From an uncultured Collinsella sp. (lineage in GTDB: Bacteria > Actinomycetota > Coriobacteriia > Coriobacteriales > Coriobacteriaceae), in NCBI GenBank assembly GCA_902489665.1, contig CABUAT010000026.1, positions 1 through 29,837 of the forward strand: DNA of 29,837 bases, in the 5' to 3' direction. This document shows, piece after piece, positions 15,247 through 23,184 of this stretch. Each line of letters starts with the position of its first letter. Position 1 is the first letter of the stretch. The position numbers and the translations under genes were made by a program. The notes under the pieces are model-generated. The model was not told where the DNA came from. It made no database searches and was given only the letters and a program-made list of their open reading frames with translations.

Positions 15247-18200
15247 ATGGCATTCGTCCATCTGCACAATCACACTGTTTTCTCCATGCTCGACGGCGCA
15301 ACCCGTATCCAGGATATGGTCAATCGTGCCGTTGAACTTGGCATGCCCGCCGTGGCCATTACCGACCACGGCTACATGTATGGCGTGCCCGACCTAGCGC
15401 TGGCCTGCGACGCTGTCAATCACAACACGCCCGAGTACAAAACCTGGAGCCACGACAAGGCCTTCTTGGAAAAGGACCGCCGCGACGAGCTGGTGGAGCC
15501 CGACCCCGAGGCAAACCCGCGCGAGCATGCCCAGTACGTCAAAGACATGGCCATGTGGGACGAGAAGGGCAACATCGACGAGCTCAAACCGCCCCTGGTC
15601 ATCAAGCCCATCTTTGGCTGCGAGGTCTACTTTACGCCGGACGAGACCCTTGCCCGCGACCACAAGCCCGAGCTCTACCACATGATCCTTCTGGCCAAGG
15701 ATCAGGAGGGCTACGTCAACCTAATGCAGACGGTCTCCGAGGCCGCCGTGCAGGGCTTTTACTACAAGCCGCGCGTGACGCTCGACAACCTGCGCCGCCA
15801 TGCCAAGGGCATGATCTGCACGAGCGCCTGTATCGCGGGCATCATCCCCAAATACATCGACCGAGGCGACATGGAAGGCGCCATCAAGTGGGCCGAGACC
15901 TTCCGTGATACCTTCGAGCCCGGTGACTTCTACATCGAGATCCAGGAACACGGCATCACCACCGACAACGGCCTGACTGACGAGCAGATGGACCGCACGC
16001 TCATCGACATCGCCAAGCAGGTGGGCGTCAAGGTCATCGCCACCAACGACTTCCACTACCTGCGCCGCGAGGATGCGCCCGTGCAGGACGTCATCATGTG
16101 TATTGGCATGAACGCCAAGGTCGATGACCCCAACCGCATGCGCATGACCGGCTCGGAGTTTTACATGAAGACCGAGGAGGAGATGCGGGCGATGTTCCCG
16201 TATTGCCCCGAGGCCTGCGACAACACGCTCGAGATCGCCGACAAGTGCTACGTTGAGCTGGACTGGGACTCTATCATCCTGCCGCGCTTTCCGTTGCTCG
16301 ATCCCGGCGAGACGCACGAGAGCCAGTTCCGCCGCGAGTGCGAGAAGGGCCTGCGCCAGCACTATGGCGACGACTGGGCCACGCGCGAGATCGGTGGCGT
16401 CAACATCAAAGAGCGCTTTGAGTACGAATACAAGGTCATCTGCGACAAGGGCTTTGCCGCCTACTTTTTGATCGTTGCCGAGTACGTGCAATGGGCTAAG
16501 GACAACGGCATCGGCGTCGGCCCCGGCCGTGGCTCGGCCGCCGGCGCTATCGTCGCCTACGCCATGAACATCACCGCGTTCGACCCGCTCGAGAACGGCC
16601 TGATGTTCGAGAGGTTCCTGTCCCCGCAACGTACCGAGATGCCCGATATCGATATGGACTTCGACGATGAGCGACGCCTCGAGGTCGTGGAGCACGTTCG
16701 TCAGCTCTACGGCCCCGAGAAGGTCACCCACGTCATCACCTACTCGACCATCAAGGCCAAGCAGGCCATCAACGACGCCGCGCGCGTCCTGGACTACCCG
16801 GTCTACATGGGCCAGCGCCTGTCCAAGATGGTCTCGAGCGACCCCAAGGTCAAGCTCAAGCAGGTGCTCGACAAACAACCCGGCAAAGAGGATCTGTTTA
16901 ACCCCGATTTTGCCGAGGCCTATAAAAAGGACGACGACGCTCGCCGCATCATCGACACGGCGCTCTCGATCGAGGGCCTCACCCGTGGCGAGGGCGTGCA
17001 CGCGTGCGCCGTTCTGATCTGCCGCGACCCCGTCAACGAGCACGTGCCCACCAAGCTCGACACCAAGGGCGGCGTCGAGATTACCCAGTACGAGGGCCAT
17101 ACCGTCGCCGACATGGGCCTGCTCAAGATGGACTTCTTGGGCCTGCGCACGCTGACGGTTATCTCCAAGGCCAAGGCAAACATCAAAAAGAACTTCGGCA
17201 TCGACATCAAAGAGGAAGAGATTCCCTTTGACGATCCCGAGATCTTTAAGCTCATGGGCTCCGGCCACACCGCCGGCGTCTTCCAGGTCGAGTCCGCCGG
17301 CATGACGGCCACGATCAAGAACATGAAGCCCACCGAGTACAAACACGTCGTGGCATTGATCGCCCTGTACCGCCCGGGCCCGCTGGGCGCCGGCATGGTC
17401 TCGTCCTACATCAACCGTATGAACGGCAAGGAGCCGGCCGTCTCCTACGACGACCGTCTGGACGACATCCTGGGCGAAACCTACGGCACCATGGTCTACC
17501 AGGAGCAGGTTATGCTCATCTCCGTCGAGATGTGCGGCTTCTCCAAGGGCGAATCGGACTCGCGTATCCGTAAGCCCGTGGCCAAGAAAAAGATTAAGCT
17601 GCTCACGTCGACGGTGCTCCACTGGGAGGATGGCTCGGACGAGACCACTTACGACCACTGGATGAATGGCGCTATCAAGAACAACTACACGCGCGAGGTC
17701 GCCCAGAAGATTTGGGACGATGTCCTTGAGTTCGCGTCCTACGCCTTCAATAAGTCGCACTCCGCCGGTTACGCCATCCTGGTTATGCAGACGGCATGGC
17801 TCAAGGCGCACTATCCGCATGAGTACATGGCGGCCGTTCTGACGTCCTATACGGGTAAGACCGACAAGATCGTGCACTACGTCTCGGCGTGCCGTCACGA
17901 CGGCATCCCCGTGCTGTCGCCAGATGTCAACGAGTCCGGTACCGAGTTCACGGCTACCAAGGAAGGCGTGCGCTTTGGTCTGGCCGGTATCCGCGGCGTG
18001 GGCACCGGCGTGGCGCAGGCGATTATCGCCGAGCGCGAGGCGGGCGGTCCGTTTAAGACGCTGCACGACTTTGTCGAGCGCGTGGACTCGAGCCAGGCCA
18101 ACCGTCGCGTGATCGAATCGCTGATCAAGGCAGGCGCCTTCGACTCCACGGGGTATCCGCGTCGCCAGATGATGCACTTTGTGGACAAGAACAACCCCGA

Positions 18201-19050
18201 GAACATCATCGATGCCGCGGTAAAGCGTCAGAAAGATCGCGCAAGCGGCCAGACGTCGTTCTTCGACATGTTTGGCGACGTCGAGGGCTCGGGCTTCGAG
18301 GTCAGCGTGCCCGATCCGGATGGCCAGGAATGGGACCGCCACCTTAAGCTGAGCCAGGAGAAGGAGGTCCTGGGCATCTATGTCTCGGACCACCCGCTGC
18401 GCCCGTTTGAGTATGCACTTAGCAAAGCGCGCGACTTCTCGTTCTCGCAGATCGACACCGGCTACGAGGTGCAAAACCCCACGGGCGGTACCATCAACCA
18501 GGAGATTCCCGAGGGCAAGGCGCTGTGGTGGGCCGGCATGGTCTCGAGTGTGTCCAAGCGCGTGACCAAAAACGGCGATCCCATGGGTATCGTGCAGCTC
18601 GAGGACATGGAAGGCGAGGCCACGGTCGTGGTGTTCCCCAAGACCTACAAGGAGGCCGAGGGGTACCTGTACGGCGAGGTCGATCCCGAGACCGGCGCGC
18701 AGCTGTCCGATGCGTTTGTGCGCATTAAGGGCAAGCTCGAGCGCTCGGACCGCGGCGACCAGATCATCGCGCAGGAGATTGTGCCGCTGGAGCTTAGCGA
18801 GGAGAAAAACAAGCCCAAGGTCTTTGAGGTCATGGTGCCCAACAGCCGCTTTAGCCAGGGCAATATGGCGCGCCTGGCCACGGTGCTCACCACCAACCCG
18901 GGCGGCGACCGCGTGGAGATCTTTATCGAGCAGGTGGACGGGCGCGTGCTGCGTGCCGAGGTGCCGGCCAAGGTCAACGCACGCTCGATTCCGCTGCTGG
19001 CAGAGGCAAAGGCCATCGTCGGAAACCAAGGCCGCGTGACGGTTATCTAA
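15247..19050 (+). CDS. dnaE: DNA polymerase III alpha subunit
   Basis: The 1267-residue replicative polymerase of the DnaE1 type. The N-terminal PHP domain keeps metal-binding residues (HLHNH 5-9, TDHG 39-42), unlike E. coli DnaE, so an intrinsic 3'-5' proofreading activity is plausible, as in Mycobacterium and Thermus. Palm catalytic aspartates are D467 and D469 in PDIDMDF, and D629 in MDFLGLRTL. GQTSFFDMFG is a probable beta-clamp-binding motif, followed by a C-terminal OB fold. The protein is about 80-100 residues longer than typical, partly because of an insertion near residues 60-116 in the PHP domain. GGAG (15235-15238) precedes the ATG by 8 nt. The SNF2 gene follows after 28 nt and is probably co-transcribed. 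Confidence 0.97.
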   Translation: MAFVHLHNHTVFSMLDGATRIQDMVNRAVELGMPAVAITDHGYMYGVPDLALACDAVNHNTPEYKTWSHDKAFLEKDRRDELVEPDPEANPREHAQYVKDMAMWDEKGNIDELKPPLVIKPIFGCEVYFTPDETLARDHKPELYHMILLAKDQEGYVNLMQTVSEAAVQGFYYKPRVTLDNLRRHAKGMICTSACIAGIIPKYIDRGDMEGAIKWAETFRDTFEPGDFYIEIQEHGITTDNGLTDEQMDRTLIDIAKQVGVKVIATNDFHYLRREDAPVQDVIMCIGMNAKVDDPNRMRMTGSEFYMKTEEEMRAMFPYCPEACDNTLEIADKCYVELDWDSIILPRFPLLDPGETHESQFRRECEKGLRQHYGDDWATREIGGVNIKERFEYEYKVICDKGFAAYFLIVAEYVQWAKDNGIGVGPGRGSAAGAIVAYAMNITAFDPLENGLMFERFLSPQRTEMPDIDMDFDDERRLEVVEHVRQLYGPEKVTHVITYSTIKAKQAINDAARVLDYPVYMGQRLSKMVSSDPKVKLKQVLDKQPGKEDLFNPDFAEAYKKDDDARRIIDTALSIEGLTRGEGVHACAVLICRDPVNEHVPTKLDTKGGVEITQYEGHTVADMGLLKMDFLGLRTLTVISKAKANIKKNFGIDIKEEEIPFDDPEIFKLMGSGHTAGVFQVESAGMTATIKNMKPTEYKHVVALIALYRPGPLGAGMVSSYINRMNGKEPAVSYDDRLDDILGETYGTMVYQEQVMLISVEMCGFSKGESDSRIRKPVAKKKIKLLTSTVLHWEDGSDETTYDHWMNGAIKNNYTREVAQKIWDDVLEFASYAFNKSHSAGYAILVMQTAWLKAHYPHEYMAAVLTSYTGKTDKIVHYVSACRHDGIPVLSPDVNESGTEFTATKEGVRFGLAGIRGVGTGVAQAIIAEREAGGPFKTLHDFVERVDSSQANRRVIESLIKAGAFDSTGYPRRQMMHFVDKNNPENIIDAAVKRQKDRASGQTSFFDMFGDVEGSGFEVSVPDPDGQEWDRHLKLSQEKEVLGIYVSDHPLRPFEYALSKARDFSFSQIDTGYEVQNPTGGTINQEIPEGKALWWAGMVSSVSKRVTKNGDPMGIVQLEDMEGEATVVVFPKTYKEAEGYLYGEVDPETGAQLSDAFVRIKGKLERSDRGDQIIAQEIVPLELSEEKNKPKVFEVMVPNSRFSQGNMARLATVLTTNPGGDRVEIFIEQVDGRVLRAEVPAKVNARSIPLLAEAKAIVGNQGRVTVI

Positions 19051-19078
19051 GCTACCCCGGGTGAGATTGGAGGAAGTG

Positions 19079-22000
19079 ATGGCGCAGGGGACGTTTGTGC
19101 AGGCGCTCCGGAAAGAGGCGGCGCTGAGCGGCACCTTTATGAAGGGTCGCTCGCTCATGCTCAACGGCGCCGTGCTGTCGATTGAGGACAGCGGCTCACG
19201 CTTCTCCAAAAACGTGACGGTTGAGGGCTCGGTGCGCGGTTCGCGCGGCGACCTGTACAAGACGCACGTGGCGCTCGACATGGACGAGCACGAGGTGATC
19301 GACTACGACTGCGATTGCCCCGCCGCCTATCGTTACCCCGGTATGTGCAAGCACGCTATTGCCACGGCTCTGGCGTATTTGGATGCCAGCGGCGCCGAGC
19401 CCGTCGAAGGTTTGCGCACGCCGGTCCGCACGTTTACGGCGCAGCCGAAACAGCCCGCGCGCACCGCGCCCAAAGCGCCGGCCGTCAATCCCAACTTTCC
19501 CTTTCCGGCGCCCGTCCCCACGAGCCCCAGTCTCATGGCGGCGCTCTCCGATCTTTCGGACGCGCGCATGGATGAGCTGGCGAGCATGCGCCGCAAGCTC
19601 GCCAGCAGTGTGGATCCCGATGCCCCCAAGGCGGTGTTGGAGCCCTCGCTGGTGCCGTACTACAATCCGCTGTTCGCCGACCGCTTTAGCTGGGCGCTCG
19701 AGTTCCGCATTCGCTGCGGTTCGGTGTCCTACGTGGTCAAGGATATCGACGGCATGGCCGACGCCTATGTCCGAGGCGGCACCTTCTCGTACGGCAAGAA
19801 GCTCACGTTTGTCCATACGCCCGAAGCCTTCGAAGACGTGTCGACAAAGCTGCTCAACCTTGTTGTGACGACAGTTGCCTATCTCGATGACATCACAAGC
19901 TCTCGTTCGGCGTCGTACGACTTTGCCCGCAGCGGTTTTGTTGCCGAGCGTCAGTTGCCGCTGTCCGAGCATAGCATCGTATATGTGCTGGACCTGCTGC
20001 GCGGCCAGACCATCTCCTTTGAGCCCGCCTGGTCGCGGGGGACGACGACGCATCGCACCTATGACGTGGCGGTTGAGGTGCCTCCGGAAGGGGAAGACGA
20101 GGCTCTGTGTAAGCGCCCACCGCTCCTTGCCGCCAAAATTGCGCCGGCGGCTGGTGGCAGCTACGATCTGCGCCTGCCGGCCGATGCATACTGCTTTGCT
20201 TCGGGCGACGTTGCCTATCTGGTCGACACCCGCCGTGCGCGCCGCGCCGATGTGGCGTTTTCCCAGCATGCGGCGCCGTTCCTATCGCGCTTGCTGCCCT
20301 GTCGCACGCCGGTCCATATCGCTGCCGACCAGGTGGGGGAGTTCTGTCGTATGGCGCTGCCCATTTTGCGCGACTACACCGACCTTACCGCGCCCGCTGC
20401 GCTCGACACCGTGGCGCCCGAGCCGGGCTTTGCCATGGCGATCGGCGTCGACGATGGACTCGTGACCTGCAAAATTACGGTTACCTACGGCGACTGGTCG
20501 GCAGATCTCTTTAGCCTGGGCGCTCCGGGCAGTCCCTTCGAAGAGCAGCGCCCGGGCGTGCCGTCGCGCGACGAGGTGGCAGAGTTTCGCGTCATGGACA
20601 CGGCGGCCCTGTATTTCGACTTTTACGAGGGCGGCCTGGCGTTTGAGGAACGCGATGACGAGAGCCTGTTCCACTTGCTGACCGAGGGCCTGTCTGCCCT
20701 GTCCGAGCTGGGCGAGGTCATGCTCAGCGACCGCCTGCGCCAGGTCTCGGTCCGCCCTGCGCCCAAGCTTTCGGTGCGTGCGACCGTCAAGAGCAATCTG
20801 CTCGATGTCGAGCTGGGCGCGAGCGGCCTTTCGGCGGCAGACCTTGCCATCTACCTCGACTCCTACAAGCGCCATCAAACGTTTGCGCGCCTTACGTCGG
20901 GCGACATCATTCGCCTGGACGAGGGCGCCCGAGCTGCGTTTGGCCTCGCCGAGGACCTGGGCGTCGATGCCGTCGACCTGCTCGACGGCGTGTCGCTACC
21001 CGCGTCGAGCACCCTGTTCGTCGATAGCATGCTCGCGCGCACGCCCGCGCTCGAGGCCGATCGCGACGCTGCGTTCCGCCGTACCGTCGAGCGTCTGGAC
21101 ACGCTCGGCAAGATGGACTTTACGGTGCCGGCATCGCTCAAGGCAACGATGCGCGGCTACCAGGTCGACGGATACCAGTGGCTCGGCTCGCTCGAACACC
21201 TGGGCCTTGGCGGCATCTTGGCCGACGACATGGGCCTGGGCAAAACGCTCCAGATGATCGCGCATATCCTGGCGCGCGTGGAGACGGGGGACACCAAGCC
21301 CACGCTCGTGGTGTGCCCTGCGTCGCTCGTGTATAACTGGACCGCCGAGCTGGAGCGCTTTGCGCCCTCGCTCGATGCGTGCGCCGTCGTGGGCGCCAAG
21401 GCGCAGCGTCGCGTACAGATTGCCGGCGTGGCCGAGCATAACGTGGTCGTGACGTCGTATGACCTTATGCGGCGCGATATCGACGAGTATGCCGAGCAGG
21501 ACTTTGCTCGCGTTGTGCTCGACGAGGCCCAGTACATTAAAAACCCGCTCACCCAGGTGGCGCGCGCCGCCAAGCGCCTGCCGGCCGGCGTGCGCTTTGC
21601 CTTGACGGGCACACCCATCGAAAACCGCCTGTCCGAGCTCTGGAGCATCTTCGACTTTTTGATGCCGGGCCTGCTGGGCACGCGCGAGTCGTTTGCCAAG
21701 CGCTTCGAAAGCCCGGTCGAGCATGCCGAGGGCGACAGTGCCGCTCGCCTGCAGGCGCTCGTGTCGCCGTTTGTGCTGCGCCGTGTCAAGGAAGACGTGG
21801 TGGCCGATCTGCCCGAGAAGATCGAGGACACTGTCGTGGCTCAGCTCACCGGCGAGCAGCGCAAACTCTACCTGGCCAACCAGGACCGCATTGCCCAGCA
21901 AGTGCAGCACCGCGAGGCATCCGAGTTTAAGAAAAACAAGCTCAAGGTGCTCGCCGAGCTCACCAAGCTGCGCCAGATCTGCTGCGACCCGCGTCTACAC

Positions 22001-22543
22001 TACGAGGATTACAAGGCGGGAAGCGCCAAGCTCGATACGTGCATGGAGCTCGTCCACGGAGCACTCGACGGCGGTCATCGTATCTTGCTGTTCAGCCAGT
22101 TTACGGGCATGCTCGATATCATCGGCAAGCGCCTGGCCAAGGAGGACATCGCCTTCCTTAAGCTCACGGGCGCATCGTCCAAGGAGGGCCGTGCCAAGAT
22201 GGTTGCGCAGTTCCAAGCGGGCGAGGTTCCGGTCTTTTTGATTTCGCTCAAGGCGGGCGGCGTGGGCCTTAACCTGACGGCTGCCGACGTGGTCATCCAC
22301 TACGACCCGTGGTGGAACGTGGCGGCGCAGGACCAAGCGACCGACCGTGCACACCGTATTGGCCAGCAACATACCGTGACCGTGTACAAGCTCATCGCCA
22401 AGGACACGATCGAGGAGCGCATTATGCAGATGCAGGAGTCCAAGCGCGATCTGGTCAACAGCGTGCTCGGCGGCGACGGCATCTCGTCGGCGTTGTTTAC
22501 CCGCGAAGATGTTCTGGCGCTGCTGGGCGGCGACGGGCGCTAA
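19079..22543 (+). CDS. SWIM zinc-finger SNF2-family helicase
   Basis: A 1154-residue bacterial SNF2 ATPase. A SWIM zinc finger C78-x-C80-x9-C90-x-H92 is at the N-terminus, followed by a long SNF2-associated region. The two-lobed motor carries Walker A DDMGLGKT (K722), VVLDEAQYIKN (D815, DEAQ rather than DEAH), LTGTPIENRLSELWSIFDFL, LFSQFTGML, and ISLKAGGVGLNLT through DRAHRIGQ. Such proteins translocate on duplex DNA and remodel protein-DNA complexes (the RapA/HepA relatives act on RNA polymerase). The physiological role of the SWIM type is unclear. GGAGGA (19069-19074) fits the ATG at 19079; a GTG at 19061 is also open. It sits 28 nt behind dnaE, implying co-expression with the replicative polymerase. 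Confidence 0.93.
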   Translation: MAQGTFVQALRKEAALSGTFMKGRSLMLNGAVLSIEDSGSRFSKNVTVEGSVRGSRGDLYKTHVALDMDEHEVIDYDCDCPAAYRYPGMCKHAIATALAYLDASGAEPVEGLRTPVRTFTAQPKQPARTAPKAPAVNPNFPFPAPVPTSPSLMAALSDLSDARMDELASMRRKLASSVDPDAPKAVLEPSLVPYYNPLFADRFSWALEFRIRCGSVSYVVKDIDGMADAYVRGGTFSYGKKLTFVHTPEAFEDVSTKLLNLVVTTVAYLDDITSSRSASYDFARSGFVAERQLPLSEHSIVYVLDLLRGQTISFEPAWSRGTTTHRTYDVAVEVPPEGEDEALCKRPPLLAAKIAPAAGGSYDLRLPADAYCFASGDVAYLVDTRRARRADVAFSQHAAPFLSRLLPCRTPVHIAADQVGEFCRMALPILRDYTDLTAPAALDTVAPEPGFAMAIGVDDGLVTCKITVTYGDWSADLFSLGAPGSPFEEQRPGVPSRDEVAEFRVMDTAALYFDFYEGGLAFEERDDESLFHLLTEGLSALSELGEVMLSDRLRQVSVRPAPKLSVRATVKSNLLDVELGASGLSAADLAIYLDSYKRHQTFARLTSGDIIRLDEGARAAFGLAEDLGVDAVDLLDGVSLPASSTLFVDSMLARTPALEADRDAAFRRTVERLDTLGKMDFTVPASLKATMRGYQVDGYQWLGSLEHLGLGGILADDMGLGKTLQMIAHILARVETGDTKPTLVVCPASLVYNWTAELERFAPSLDACAVVGAKAQRRVQIAGVAEHNVVVTSYDLMRRDIDEYAEQDFARVVLDEAQYIKNPLTQVARAAKRLPAGVRFALTGTPIENRLSELWSIFDFLMPGLLGTRESFAKRFESPVEHAEGDSAARLQALVSPFVLRRVKEDVVADLPEKIEDTVVAQLTGEQRKLYLANQDRIAQQVQHREASEFKKNKLKVLAELTKLRQICCDPRLHYEDYKAGSAKLDTCMELVHGALDGGHRILLFSQFTGMLDIIGKRLAKEDIAFLKLTGASSKEGRAKMVAQFQAGEVPVFLISLKAGGVGLNLTAADVVIHYDPWWNVAAQDQATDRAHRIGQQHTVTVYKLIAKDTIEERIMQMQESKRDLVNSVLGGDGISSALFTREDVLALLGGDGR

Positions 22544-22650
22544 CCCGCTCGGGTGGGGCCGCCAGGGCGGATGGCACGCGCTGCCCCATCGTCCCCGCCC
22601 GTTATGTGTTCATTTGCAATGCCGTGGATGGTTTGTCTGCCTTTGGGCAT

Positions 22651-22677
22651 AAGAACCATCAAGAACCCATCAAGAAC
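22651..22677 (+). repeat. Helically phased AAGAAC direct repeats
   Basis: AAGAAC occurs at 22651, 22661 and 22672, the first two followed by C1-2ATC, so the period is 10-11 nt. The array ends 15 nt before the ribosome site of the superoxide reductase gene. One turn of DNA per unit would suit a regulator binding one face; it could also be chance. Confidence 0.5.
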
Positions 22678-22704
22678 ATTGGCACATCAGCAAAGGAGAA
22701 CATC

Positions 22705-23067
22705 ATGGCGAAATTCTTTAAGGACCCCGACGGTAAGCTCATCGCTGCCCTTGACGACGGCGTTGCGACCCCTGCCGGTTGCACGGAACTGACCGCAAAC
22801 ACTGAGGACGCGGCGCACGAGAAACACGTGCCTGTTGTCGAGACCGAGCGCGACGGTCACGTGATTCGCGCACGCGTTGGCTCGGTCGAGCACCCCAGCC
22901 TGCCCGAGCACTACATTGAGTGGATCGCCCTTGAGGCCGAGGGCCGCTTAGAGGTCCATTACCTTGAGCCCGGCATGAAACCCGCGACGTTTTTTGCGGG
23001 CGGCTCCAAGACCGGTACCGTCTATGCCTACTGCAACCTGCACGGGCTGTGGTCCGCGACATTCTAG
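22705..23067 (+). CDS. One-iron superoxide reductase (desulfoferrodoxin/neelaredoxin family)
   Basis: A 120-residue cytosolic enzyme that reduces superoxide to hydrogen peroxide without producing oxygen, typical of anaerobes. Expected active-site iron ligands are present: H41, H63, H69, H113 and C110, within EKHVPVVE (39-46), EHPSLPEHYIEWI (62-74) and YCNLHGLW (109-116). The conserved E39-K40 pair is also there. The N-terminus has no CxxC or CC, so the desulforedoxin iron centre of classical desulfoferrodoxins is absent; residues 1-30 are a different short extension. AAAGGAG (22692-22698) precedes the ATG by 6 nt. It is separated from the SNF2 gene by 161 nt and closed by a strong terminator, so it is probably its own transcript. 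The electron donor is not in the window. Confidence 0.93.
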   Translation: MAKFFKDPDGKLIAALDDGVATPAGCTELTANTEDAAHEKHVPVVETERDGHVIRARVGSVEHPSLPEHYIEWIALEAEGRLEVHYLEPGMKPATFFAGGSKTGTVYAYCNLHGLWSATF

Positions 23068-23112
23068 GAGCGCGCCCCCGCTCGGGGTATCATAGCTAGC
23101 ATATGCACATGC

Positions 23113-23145
23113 AAGCGCCGGCTGCATTATGCGGCCGGCGCTTTT
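23113..23145 (+). terminator. Rho-independent terminator of the superoxide reductase gene
   Basis: A 13-bp stem with one G-U (23113-23125 with 23131-23143), a 5-nt loop, and TTTT overlapping the stem end. It lies between the superoxide reductase and the NadE-like gene. Confidence 0.82.
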
Positions 23146-23184
23146 ACTACGATTTCGATGGTTTACGACGGAAAGGGCTGGGCC

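Noticed and set aside
15721..19281. A 1186-codon open frame on the minus strand
   Set aside because: Antisense shadow of dnaE and the start of the SNF2 gene; no recognisable motifs and no ribosome site.
23081..23110. Promoter-like TATCAT (23088-23093) for the NadE-like gene
   Set aside because: A transcript from here would immediately run into the strong terminator at 23113-23145, and no -35 is visible.
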